Source: CALARM01 sp964431735 (GTDB taxonomy: Bacteria > Vulcanimicrobiota > SpSt-956 > JAKJGF01). From it: a DNA stretch of 45,982 nucleotides. Of the stretch, positions 34,487-42,626 are shown one piece after another (the stretch's first letter is position 1; each line of letters starts with the position of its first letter). Where the stretch lies: assembly GCA_964431735.1 (NCBI GenBank), contig CAYSLJ010000040.1, forward strand, positions 1 to 45,982, written 5' to 3'. The notes beneath the pieces were generated by a model that saw nothing but the letters and a program-made list of their open reading frames with translations, did not search any database and was not told the origin of the DNA. The translations under genes and the position numbers were made by a program.

Positions 34487-34545
34487 GGGTTTAAAGTTGA
34501 GGGTAAATCTCAACTCTCAACTCTCAACGTCTCAAATCTCAACTC
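34486..34545. repeat. Heptamer array and hairpin between convergent genes
   Basis: CTCAACT CTCAACT CTCAACG TCTCAAA TCTCAAC keeps the 7-bp period. AGTTGAG..CTCAACT at the left forms a 7-bp stem, so it may act as a terminator. Confidence 0.7.
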
Positions 34546-35391
34546 TTACCATGTAGCAGCACTCTTAAGTTGTTGCTTCAGTTTACTCAGATCTCCCTGA
34601 TAGTTCTTCCATGGTATTTCACCTATTACACCGGCATTAGATTGATCCATTATAACTATTTTAGGTATTGAATTAACACCGTACTGTTTTGCCAGAGGGT
34701 CATTCCACCCGGCAAGTTCAACTTTAACACATACAAATTTATTGGCAACTGCAATAAACTCTGCATCTGCTGACTGGATTACACGATCCAGTTGTACACA
34801 TGCTCCTCACCAGACTGCTCCGAATTTAACCAGTAATCTTTTGCCGCTCTTGCTGGCTGCTTCCTGACCTGCTCTTATAGAGCTATACCATATAATAGTA
34901 TTACTGTTAGCCGAACCGGTATCGGATACTGTCTGTGAAGATACTGAAGAAACGGTTGTTCTTACATGATATGTTATACCGAGACTGGTTTCCTGAATTT
35001 TTACGTTTATCTTCAAAAATTTCAAAACGTCCATAAAAGGTAAATATAATATTTTCTCACCGGTCTTAATATCTTTGCCAATTGCAGCTTTTTCCTTAGG
35101 AAATTCCCTGTCGTTAATTAAAAGTACATCTTTTGCTTTATCATAAGTTCCCGTAACATTAAGTGCATTCAGAAAATCTCTTGCAGGAAAATAATATATT
35201 AATTCTTTACTGTTAACAGGCGATGCTGCAATATAAGGTTCTTTATATGGTTTATCGTCAATATAAAGAAAATAATATAACCCTGTCTGTTCATCAGGAT
35301 ATTTGCCTGTTAAATCCTGAAATTTCACCTCCCCTGCCAGAGATATACAATAAAGCAAAAGAAAAAAAATCAGAAACAGGTATTTTTTCAA
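34546..35391 (-). CDS. Secreted thioredoxin-like protein, probable selenoprotein (in-frame UGA)
   Basis: 281 residues if UGA at 34807-34809 is read through. Signal peptide 1-20 (KKYLFLIFFLLLYCISLAG), a copper-amine-oxidase-N-like domain (about 40-150), a Ser/Thr-rich linker, then a thioredoxin fold. The fold shows LLVKFGAVW, then the UGA, then GAC: the active site would be U195-G-A-C198, exactly replacing the first Cys of WCxxC. After the UGA, 86 codons continue the fold, including KVELAGWNDPLAKQYGVNSIPKIVIMD with the cis-Pro of thioredoxins, and end at TAA. A SECIS-like hairpin follows the UGA. A simple nonsense mutation is the alternative, but it would have to hit this codon by chance. Likely an exported thiol or selenol oxidoreductase. 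Confidence 0.78.
34763..34803 (-). promoter_or_regulatory. SECIS-like hairpin downstream of in-frame UGA
   Basis: In the mRNA, ACUGGAU / AUCCAGU forms a perfect 7-bp upper stem with a 6-nt loop CGUGUA. A lower GCAU/AUGC helix and an internal loop bring it to within 3 nt of the UGA. The apical loop starts 21 nt after the UGA and has G at its second position, both as known for bacterial SECIS elements. Confidence 0.68.
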
Positions 35392-35557
35392 ACAAATCCC
35401 TCCTTTTTATATAAGTAATTTACCTTATAATGATTCTATCGGCACATTCACAGAAAAATGAATTATTTATCCTTACATTGTCACATTAATTGATTTGATA
35501 AAACAGTTATTTAAGATTACTGCCCCCTCCCCAGGTTGCTATTTGAGCTTAATGCAA

Positions 35558-36124
35558 TCAAACTATAAATATATTTTTTCTCTGTACAATCATGGAAGAG
35601 GCAATATTATCAGCTTTTTCTCCGCCTTCTATAAGTGCAATAATAGAAAGAGCGAAGTGAAAGCTGGTGCCGGGTCCCTGGCTTGTAATTATATTACCGT
35701 CTATTACAACTGTTTCGTCCAGTCTTTCCCCTTCTTTCAAGCTGTTTATAACAGCAGGATGACAGGTTATTTTTTTACCCTTCAATATACCGGCAGCCTG
35801 AAGTACAAGAGGAGCCGCACATATAGCTCCGAGAATTTTTCCTTTTTCATGAAAAAGCCTGATTGATGAAAGAAGCCTCTCATTATTAATTATCTTATCT
35901 GTGCCTACTGCTCCTCCCGGAAGGACTATCATATCAAAATCATTGAATTCCACCTCGGAAAGTGTCGTATCAGGGATTATCTTAACCCCTCGTGAAGCTG
36001 TAACATGACCTTCTTTTAAACCGGCAACAACTACCTCCCATCCTGCCCTTCTGAGAGTATCTATTATTATAATACCTTCCATTTCTTCACACCCGTCGGC
36101 AAGAGGTATGAGAACTTTTTTCAT
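35558..36124 (-). CDS. DJ-1/PfpI family protein
   Basis: A 188-residue class I glutamine amidotransferase-like protein of the DJ-1/YajL type. The reactive cysteine is C102 at the nucleophile elbow (GAICAAPLVL), with the supporting Glu16 (DGCEEMEG) and the GTSFHFAL motif near the end. Related proteins act as glyoxalases, deglycase-like enzymes or oxidative-stress chaperones; the exact activity is not settled. AAGGAG precedes the ATG. It lies upstream of the selenoprotein candidate on the same strand, 166 nt apart, which hints at shared redox or thiol stress roles, though separate transcription is possible. Confidence 0.93.
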   Translation of the reverse strand: MKKVLIPLADGCEEMEGIIIIDTLRRAGWEVVVAGLKEGHVTASRGVKIIPDTTLSEVEFNDFDMIVLPGGAVGTDKIINNERLLSSIRLFHEKGKILGAICAAPLVLQAAGILKGKKITCHPAVINSLKEGERLDETVVIDGNIITSQGPGTSFHFALSIIALIEGGEKADNIASSMIVQRKNIFIV

Positions 36125-36160
36125 AAATAATGGCTCCTTTCCTGTGATGTTCTATTATAG

Positions 36161-36289
36161 TTAGGAGTTGTCAGGAAATAACTACATCTTAATTACGATT
36201 TGTATCGTGACGCGTAACGCGTAACGCGTGACGGGAGGATACTGATTGTTCTAACAATTTGCCGGAGTTATTTTTCCTGCAGTCCTTAG
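36161..36289. repeat. Inverted-repeat element A, complete copy 1
   Basis: Left end TTAGGAGTTGTCAGGAAATAA and right end with the reverse complement of CTAAGGACTGCAGGAAAAAT form imperfect terminal inverted repeats of about 24 bp. A TAACGCG heptamer array occupies 36206-36235. The interior right segment GTTCTAACAATTTGCC is shared with copy 2. Confidence 0.8.
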
Positions 36290-36311
36290 TCTCATAACAA
36301 TTCATAATTAA

Positions 36312-36396
36312 TGAGTGAATAGTGAATAGTGAGTGACAATGCAATATTATACTCACCACTCACTTAAATGCTAATAATTTATGAAATACACTATAG
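36312..36396. repeat. Heptamer hairpin plus repeat C, reverse copy
   Basis: GTGAATA GTGAATA GTGAGTG and, 17 nt later, ACTCACC ACTCACT can pair. 36364-36396 is the reverse copy of repeat C, the same order as at 2311-2393. Confidence 0.75.
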
Positions 36397-36561
36397 TAAT
36401 TATATAAATTTTGTATTTATCCTTTTCTATGGTAAAATATTATAATACTATACTTTTACAGATTTCTTAAAAACATTTGTAATTCTTAAATTTAAGGCTA
36501 ATTAGCAATTAGACTAAAGAACATAAGCTAAAAACTAATTGTTTTTCGAGCTTTACATAAT

Positions 36562-36674
36562 TTAGGGGTTGTCAAGAAATAACCCAATCATATTTACGTC
36601 TATATCGTAACGCGTTACGCGAGGATGATAACCGTTCTAACAATTTGCCAGGGTTATTTTCTTACAGTCCCTTA
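36562..36674. repeat. Inverted-repeat element A, complete copy 2
   Basis: Left end TTAGGGGTTGTCAAGAAATAA and right end GGGTTATTTTCTTACAGTCCC pair as in copy 1, with changes on both arms (AATAACCC with GGGTTATT here). The array at 36605-36621 is only about two heptamers. Together with copy 1 and repeat C it fills the 578-bp gap 36125-36702, in which no gene is seen; the stretch 36397-36561 is plain AT-rich sequence. Confidence 0.8.
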
Positions 36675-36702
36675 ATTCAACTATAGAAAGGATGAAAAAC
36701 TA

Positions 36703-37122
36703 ATGGGAAATGAACAAAAAAATTTTATTTTCAAAATTTGGAAATCAATGTTTCAAAAATTTTCTTCAGAACGACCATTGGGAGAAGAAAAGTTAAAAAA
36801 ATTCAAATTACTATTTAAAGCCTGTGCTCTTGTGATTTATGCGGATAAAAAATTCTCTTCTGAAGAAGTTATAGGTCTTCAGGCTATTTTTGAAGAAGCA
36901 AAAATCAGTCACGAAGACAGAAAATATTTTACATCCTGTATAAATAAGGCTATTACAATAGATGAAATAAAAAAAGAATTGAATGAATATAACCATACCA
37001 GAGAAGAGCTTGAAGAAATAATAGAATTATGCTCTACTCTGGGAAGGGTTGATAAATTGAGTAATGAAGAAAAACTGGTTATAAGAAAGCTCAGGAATAT
37101 ATTCGGTCTGGAGAAAGATTGA
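36703..37122 (+). CDS. TerB-like protein
   Basis: A 139-residue, all-helical cytosolic protein. The text IYADKKFSSEEVIGLQAIFEEAKIS and the later STLGRVDKLSNEEKLVIRKLRNIFGL look like the two halves of the TerB (tellurite-resistance B-like) fold, where acidic residues in ADxxxSxEE can bind metal. The family occurs in phage, stress and envelope contexts, and function here is unknown. AAAGG precedes the ATG at 36703. It is followed by two TPR genes in the same direction, 74 nt later. Confidence 0.65.
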   Translation: MGNEQKNFIFKIWKSMFQKFSSERPLGEEKLKKFKLLFKACALVIYADKKFSSEEVIGLQAIFEEAKISHEDRKYFTSCINKAITIDEIKKELNEYNHTREELEEIIELCSTLGRVDKLSNEEKLVIRKLRNIFGLEKD

Positions 37123-37196
37123 ACCTTTCAGGAAGGATTTTAATAAACATAAAAGAAATTATAAAAGTGCTAAGAAACTAAAAAAGGAGATTTCTT

Positions 37197-37487
37197 ATGA
37201 CGTTTAAAAAAATTATAACATTATCAATTGCTCTGATAATAATCCTGTCTATTGTATCATGCACAACCGAGAACTCAAATGTCAATAAAAAAGCCAGCGA
37301 ATTGAACAGTAAAGGAAGTGTCTTAAAAAGAGAAGCTGCCTCTTTATTTAAGCAGGGAAAACCTGATGAAGCGGGTAAAAAGCTGGAAGAAGCTCTTACA
37401 TGTTATGATGAAGCATTAAAAATAGACCCGAATTATACAAAAGCCAAAGAAAACAGAGCTGAAGTGTTAAAAGCACTGGGAAGGTGA
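37197..37487 (+). CDS. Small TPR lipoprotein
   Basis: 96 residues. A signal peptide with lipobox (ILSIVSC, Cys22) makes it a lipoprotein. The mature chain is a helix (KKASELNSKGSVLKREAASLFKQG) followed by one canonical TPR (AGKKLEEALTCYDEALKIDPNYTKAKENRAEVL). AAAAGGAG precedes the ATG. The next gene, also TPR-bearing, starts only 6 nt after its stop, so the two are cotranscribed and may interact. Confidence 0.78.
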   Translation: MTFKKIITLSIALIIILSIVSCTTENSNVNKKASELNSKGSVLKREAASLFKQGKPDEAGKKLEEALTCYDEALKIDPNYTKAKENRAEVLKALGR

Positions 37488-37493
37488 TATAAA

Positions 37494-38057
37494 ATGTTAA
37501 AAAATCGTAAAGGTGAAGAAATTATAGTAAAAAATGACAGAGGAAGCATATGTGTACATTTGCCCGATAAAAAGGGATTTACACTGGCCTGTGAGGAAAT
37601 AGAAAAACTCGTAAAATTAATAAACAGCCACAATCCTCTTATGATAAGTACAAAACCTCTTTATGAATACGGAACCTTTGTTCTGGCACCGAGAGGAAAA
37701 GAACTGGAATTTAAGCCACAGTGGTGGGCAGTAGAAAACAGTAAAAAAGAAGGGGTTGAAAATGTTTTAATTTCCGATAAAATTGAATTCTGTAAGGCCC
37801 TTGAAAACTTAAAAGGTTTTGCCCTGTATGATCTGGGGAAATTACAGGATTGCCTCATAGCTTTTGATAAAATACTGGCAAAAGAAACCAATACAGATAT
37901 GCTGAAACAAAAAGGTTATGCTCTCTATAAACTCAAAAGGTATGATGAAGCAAAAGCCTGTCTTGACAGGGTTGCTGAAATAGCACCGGAAAAGGTAAAT
38001 GTGGAAATGAACAGAATTCAGGCAGATATTAAAGAAAAGATTCAAAATCAATTATAA
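37494..38057 (+). CDS. TPR-containing hypothetical protein
   Basis: 187 residues, cytosolic by sequence. The first 95 residues (KNRKGEEIIVKNDRGSICVHLPDKKG, FVLAPRGKELEFKPQWWAVE) form an unrecognised beta-rich domain. The rest is a TPR array (FALYDLGKLQDCLIAFDKIL, KQKGYALYKLKRYDEAKACLDRVAEIAPE). It is coupled to the upstream TPR lipoprotein gene, with a 6-nt gap and a GGTGAT Shine-Dalgarno that overlaps the preceding stop region. Function unknown; a scaffold role is likely. Confidence 0.72.
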   Translation: MLKNRKGEEIIVKNDRGSICVHLPDKKGFTLACEEIEKLVKLINSHNPLMISTKPLYEYGTFVLAPRGKELEFKPQWWAVENSKKEGVENVLISDKIEFCKALENLKGFALYDLGKLQDCLIAFDKILAKETNTDMLKQKGYALYKLKRYDEAKACLDRVAEIAPEKVNVEMNRIQADIKEKIQNQL

Positions 38058-38069
38058 TAAATATATATC

Positions 38070-38098
38070 TTGACGCGTAACGCGTAACGCGTGACGGG
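38070..38098. repeat. Heptamer array
   Basis: Four TGACGCG/TAACGCG-type units ending in TGACGGG. A single inverted unit (ACACGCGTTA) lies at about 38161-38170. Confidence 0.75.
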
Positions 38099-38221
38099 TG
38101 GGAACTATTCCTGTCAGTGGTATAATAATATAACACTGCTCAACAAAGACAGTCCTCCCGACACGCGTTATGATTTTCATATATCATTACTATAAAAATA
38201 CATGTACCGGGAGGATAAAAT

Positions 38222-41200
38222 ATGAGTATGTACGAGCAGATGATAGACGTCTTTGAAATCATAGAGCCACAGAGCACCAGAACCTTTATGTATGTAGACG
38301 ATGAAACATTCGGTATTAAAAAACTTATTGAAGATTTTCTGGATGATAAAAAAGGGCCATTAACATTAGAAGCTCTTATGAAATTTCAAAAATTTGTAGA
38401 AGAAAAAAATATGGCTTCTGTAATAATACCTTTCAGGGAGGCCATAAGAAGGACAATAGAAAGAACACTGGCTGCATACTGCGGCAAAGCCATATTTTTC
38501 TCAGATCATCATCATATATATCAACCGGACAGATATGACGTAAAATTTGCAGATTACATACATGAAAAAATCTGCAGGGAATGTTACGATTCTATGTCAA
38601 AGGTATATCAACATTATTCAGTAAATATTGGTCCTACTCTTTTAGAATGGTTCAGACAGAAGAGACCTGATATCATGGAAAGACTGATAAAAGCCAGCAG
38701 ACGTGAACCGGTTATGGCCCAGACCTATACCCATCAAATACTTCCTCTTATAAGAAACGAAGAAGACCTCAGAGTAGAAATCACAGGAGGTATAAAATAC
38801 AGGGATCTGATATTCGGCCCTCTGCCTGAAGACAGTTACAGAGGCATATGGATACCTGAATGTACCATAGGTATAAGGGAAGCTAAATGTCTTGCAGAAG
38901 AAGGGGTAGATTTTATCATATTGAGAGGCGATCAGTCTGCCTATTTTATAAATACAGTAAAGCCTTATAAAATAAAATGGGAAAAAGAAGATGGAGAGAA
39001 GCTGGAACTTATGGTTTTTTATTATCACCATTTCAGCAAAGAACTCTCTTTTGACAAATGGACTACAGATAATCCTCATAATACAATGAATCACATGTTA
39101 AAAAATATACCTCATAACAGTATGATACTCCTTGCTCATGACGGTGAACTTGTCCATCACAGATGGGAATACTGCCATGCAGACGTATCGGGATTTTTCA
39201 AAGAACTGCCTGTAGAAATATACAGAAGAAAACATCCTTCTGTTATAATGATGACTCCTTCCCGGTATATTCGATTTCTCAGGATGAAAGCCATGCTTGA
39301 AGGGAAGGAATTTTCACTTCCAGAGACAGAATTACCTGATTTTCCGACATCATGGTCATGTGGTGGCTATGAAATAAAGTCTTTTACAACACTTAAAGGC
39401 ATAGACATAGAACAGTTAATGAACAGTTCAGACAGAGATATTATAAGATATTATTCCGAAATGCTTGTAATAAGAAAACTTCAGGGCGGAACAGTTGACC
39501 CGGTAGATGAAAATCAGTGGGAATATTTTATCAGGGAGCAGATGGAAAAATTCAAAAATGAAGAAAATTTTCCTCTCAGCAAAAAAAGAAAAGATGAAAT
39601 AAAAAAAGACATGTACAGAGGAGTAAATGTCTGCTATGACATAAGAAGATTTAATAAAATAAAAGCAGGAGGAGCGGGGCGGTGGGCTTTCGGCAGCCTT
39701 GACTCTGGCAACTCTGATTATCAAACCTATCTTCGTGAAGCGGTAATGATAATAGAAGACAGAGTAATGGAACTGTTTAAAGAAAAGGTAACACCATGCC
39801 TTAAAGATATAGTAAAAGCAAAAGTAGATTTTATGATCTTCAGACTCGATGAGCTTACAATTCCCGATGACAATGAAGAAAAATTCGAATATCTGAGAAA
39901 CATTTATCCTTCCATATCAGATGAACAGGCATACCTGTATCTGTCAAAGGAAGAATTTTTTGAAAAACATCTCACAATGCCTCTTTATGAAACGGAAAAA
40001 AATGAAATATGGTCACTGTTCTGTATATGGAACAGAATGAGAAGAGCTTATACATCGTGTGCATACTTCTTTGATGATTTCAACAACCATGTGGCAGAAG
40101 ATGCAGTTCTCCGTGCAGCAGAGGCAGTATTTCTAATGGAAGAGCATTTTAATATTAAAGTGAGTCATGATTTTTTAGAAAAACTCAAAGCATGTAAAAG
40201 CCGATACAGAAGAGAGAGAAACCAGGGCCCGGATCTGTCTGCAGACCGTGTTGCAAAGATTCATCTGAATATTCTTAAGCTTGAAAAATCAATCACTTCC
40301 ATAGAAAAAATAAGTAAAGACAGTTTTATGGAATATATAAAAAGCGGGAAATATTCTCTTCCCCATCCTGCTTCTGAAGCGCAGGAATATTACCGTGCCT
40401 TTGTAAATCAGGAACTGGCAGGCTTTACAAGCAGAGAAGGCATTGAAGAACTGATTTCCAAAACATCAAGAGAAGTAGCAAGAACTAAAGAACCGGTAAA
40501 CATTATAATAGAAAAAAGAGAGCTTACGGCAGGAGATATATTAAGCAGATTCAGAATAGATGTACATTATGACCAGATTGAACCGGAAAAACCATATATC
40601 ATATCACCTGTAGATAATGATGTGCTTATATCTACTGACATAGACGAAAAGTATTACGAATGTGTTTCCTCTTTCTATGTGAATAATATGTCTCTGTGTC
40701 TCCCGGATTATGGCGTAGAAATGAAGAAAGTGAAACATGTATTTATAGATCCGGAAAAAATTATACTGGAAGGTTCAAATAATGATAGTAAGAACAGAAG
40801 AGACGGATCATTTAATCCTATGTGGGAAATTTATTTTGCAGAAGGTCAGAAGATATGGGAACTATCAGAATGGACTTTTAATCTCAGGGTTATAAAAAAA
40901 GAGATAAAAAAGATAAAAGAAGAAATAGAGAACGTTGAAGAAATAGACACTTATACTATAGAAAAATTCTATAATAATCTTACAACTCTTTACAGGGAAG
41001 TTGGGCATAAAGAACTTCTTTACGGAGAAGACGGAAAAAGTGGTCTTAAAGGGTTTATTGAAGAGAATAATATTACAGAAGGATTAAATAGCTATCTGTC
41101 AGATAACCCGGGTATATTCCCTGAGAGTCATGTAAAAATCCTGCAGGATCTACTCATATATGAATTATTCTTAAAACATGATAATTCTATAGGTCATTAT

Positions 41201-42439
41201 GAACTGAAACAGAAATATGACGGAGGAAGAACTCTCAGTCTCTATGAATCAGTAACAGAATACTGTGAAGAACATAATATACCGTACTACAAGGAAATCT
41301 ATATTCATAAACTATGGAAATATCAGAAAGACAGATTGAAACACTACAGAGAACTGCTGGAACAGGAAGCGAGAACAAAAGGATTTCTGTCTGCCAATAT
41401 GACGGTAAAAAAAGCAGGAGAAGACCCTTCTTACAGTCTTGTTACATATCCTGCAGTTTATGTCCACGGTGCGGCAAATGAAGAAAATTTCGAAGGTTTT
41501 TATCCAGATAATGAAGCCATACCGGCATTTACAATGAGACATATAAAAAGAAATACGAGAGTATTATTTCTGCCTGGCAGTGTAGAAATGGAAGGACAAC
41601 TGGAATATTTCAGGAAAATGCAGCGTTATCTTCTGGAAAAATTCAGCATTAATGATGTAAAAGCAGGTATTTTTGCATGTGGTTCACAGAAAGAACTGGA
41701 TACCTTTATAGAAAGAGAAGAAACAGGTAAGGAATTTTTCCTGATACCTTCTATGGAAGGAGATATGTCTCAAAAATATTTCACACAGGACAGATTGAAA
41801 GACATCGGTTCAACACATCTTGAATTTAACCGGGAAGAAGAAATGGAAAAATTCGAAGATTATATAAATAAAAGCGATATAATATATCTGGGAGGGGGAT
41901 GGTCTGTTATATCGGGTCTGCGCCATTATGATCTCCTGCTGAATTCGGGGAAAAAATTCAGGGATTCTCTGAAAGAATTCATTTTAAGAGGAGGTCTTCT
42001 CATGGGAGTAAGTGCCGGTGCCATGTGTATGGGTATGGAAAATATTCTCTATACTCCGAAAGCAAAGACATTTGAAGGTAAAATAGATGGTTTGAAACTG
42101 TTCCCTGCCAATGTTCAGGTTCATTATGAAGAATACGGTATACCGGAACATTTAGAGTATATAAGACGGGATTACCCGGATATACCTGTTGTAGCAATAG
42201 ATACTCAGACTGCTGTTTTAGGGAAATTAAATTTCAGATTGCATATGTCAGAAAATCCTTTTTCAGACAATCAATGGAATATGGAAGAACTTTATAATAT
42301 GGAACTTCTTTCAGAGAAATTTACCGCCCTGGGAGCAAAATCTGTAACGGTTAAAGATGATAAGGAAATACTCCTGTTTGATGGCATGCCATGTGCCGGT
42401 GAAATTTCCTGGAGAAGACTGGTTGAGCAGGGTGAATAG
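38222..42439 (+). CDS. GH57 glycoside hydrolase fused to S51-type peptidase domain
   Basis: 1405 residues with no signal peptide, so cytosolic. Residues about 85-480 form a GH57 (beta/alpha)7 barrel: FFSDHHHIYQPD (motif 1), nucleophile E213 in GIWIPECTIG, and D307 in LAHDGELVHHRWEYCH. GH57 enzymes cleave or transfer alpha-glucans. Residues 480-1110 are mostly helical and charged, with an inserted beta domain (DVHYDQIEPEKPYIISPVDND); I do not recognise this part. Residues 1160-1400 match the S51/cyanophycinase group: VLFLPGSVEMEGQ, IIYLGGGWSVISG and the nucleophile Ser1264 in GVSAGAMCMG. GGGAGG precedes the ATG. The GH57-S51 pairing is unusual. Confidence 0.85.
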   Translation: MSMYEQMIDVFEIIEPQSTRTFMYVDDETFGIKKLIEDFLDDKKGPLTLEALMKFQKFVEEKNMASVIIPFREAIRRTIERTLAAYCGKAIFFSDHHHIYQPDRYDVKFADYIHEKICRECYDSMSKVYQHYSVNIGPTLLEWFRQKRPDIMERLIKASRREPVMAQTYTHQILPLIRNEEDLRVEITGGIKYRDLIFGPLPEDSYRGIWIPECTIGIREAKCLAEEGVDFIILRGDQSAYFINTVKPYKIKWEKEDGEKLELMVFYYHHFSKELSFDKWTTDNPHNTMNHMLKNIPHNSMILLAHDGELVHHRWEYCHADVSGFFKELPVEIYRRKHPSVIMMTPSRYIRFLRMKAMLEGKEFSLPETELPDFPTSWSCGGYEIKSFTTLKGIDIEQLMNSSDRDIIRYYSEMLVIRKLQGGTVDPVDENQWEYFIREQMEKFKNEENFPLSKKRKDEIKKDMYRGVNVCYDIRRFNKIKAGGAGRWAFGSLDSGNSDYQTYLREAVMIIEDRVMELFKEKVTPCLKDIVKAKVDFMIFRLDELTIPDDNEEKFEYLRNIYPSISDEQAYLYLSKEEFFEKHLTMPLYETEKNEIWSLFCIWNRMRRAYTSCAYFFDDFNNHVAEDAVLRAAEAVFLMEEHFNIKVSHDFLEKLKACKSRYRRERNQGPDLSADRVAKIHLNILKLEKSITSIEKISKDSFMEYIKSGKYSLPHPASEAQEYYRAFVNQELAGFTSREGIEELISKTSREVARTKEPVNIIIEKRELTAGDILSRFRIDVHYDQIEPEKPYIISPVDNDVLISTDIDEKYYECVSSFYVNNMSLCLPDYGVEMKKVKHVFIDPEKIILEGSNNDSKNRRDGSFNPMWEIYFAEGQKIWELSEWTFNLRVIKKEIKKIKEEIENVEEIDTYTIEKFYNNLTTLYREVGHKELLYGEDGKSGLKGFIEENNITEGLNSYLSDNPGIFPESHVKILQDLLIYELFLKHDNSIGHYELKQKYDGGRTLSLYESVTEYCEEHNIPYYKEIYIHKLWKYQKDRLKHYRELLEQEARTKGFLSANMTVKKAGEDPSYSLVTYPAVYVHGAANEENFEGFYPDNEAIPAFTMRHIKRNTRVLFLPGSVEMEGQLEYFRKMQRYLLEKFSINDVKAGIFACGSQKELDTFIEREETGKEFFLIPSMEGDMSQKYFTQDRLKDIGSTHLEFNREEEMEKFEDYINKSDIIYLGGGWSVISGLRHYDLLLNSGKKFRDSLKEFILRGGLLMGVSAGAMCMGMENILYTPKAKTFEGKIDGLKLFPANVQVHYEEYGIPEHLEYIRRDYPDIPVVAIDTQTAVLGKLNFRLHMSENPFSDNQWNMEELYNMELLSEKFTALGAKSVTVKDDKEILLFDGMPCAGEISWRRLVEQGE

Positions 42440-42443
42440 TGAA

Positions 42444-42515
42444 AGCCGGTGATCCGAATTGAACGGACAACCTGCTCATTACGAGTGAGCTGCTCTACCA
42501 TTGAGCTACACCGGC
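42444..42515 (-). tRNA. tRNA-Thr (anticodon CGU)
   Basis: 72 nt. The acceptor is GCCGGTG/CACCGGC with discriminator U. The anticodon loop is CTCGTAA with anticodon CGT (reads ACG), and the stem is GCTCA/TGAGC. D-arm GCTCAATGGTAGAGC and T-loop TTCAATT are normal. CCA is not encoded, unlike the tRNA-Ser in this window. Confidence 0.95.
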
Positions 42516-42536
42516 GATTTTTTTTAATGTTTCCCT

Positions 42537-42565
42537 ATTATATAATAATAATCGTTAATAATCAA
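42537..42565 (-). promoter_or_regulatory. Promoter of tRNA-Thr
   Basis: On the minus strand, TTGATT (42560-42565), a 17-bp spacer and TATAAT (42537-42542), 22 nt before the tRNA 5' end. Confidence 0.8.
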
Positions 42566-42596
42566 GATTTTTAGAGAGAATTTTTATAAGGGGGTA

Positions 42597-42619
42597 TTCA
42601 CTATTCACGACTCACTGTT
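42597..42619. repeat. Short heptamer trace
   Basis: TTCACTA TTCACGA CTCACTG TTCA keeps a 7-bp spacing right after the dnaB stop codon. Confidence 0.55.
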
Positions 42620-42626
42620 CAACTGC

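Noticed and set aside
34807..34809. Whole-genome reassignment of UGA (genetic code 4 or 25)
   Set aside because: Other genes here end cleanly at TGA (for example at 782 and 26817), so only this UGA appears recoded.
36161..36674. Insertion sequence
   Set aside because: Inverted ends are present but there is no transposase frame; kept as a small non-coding element.
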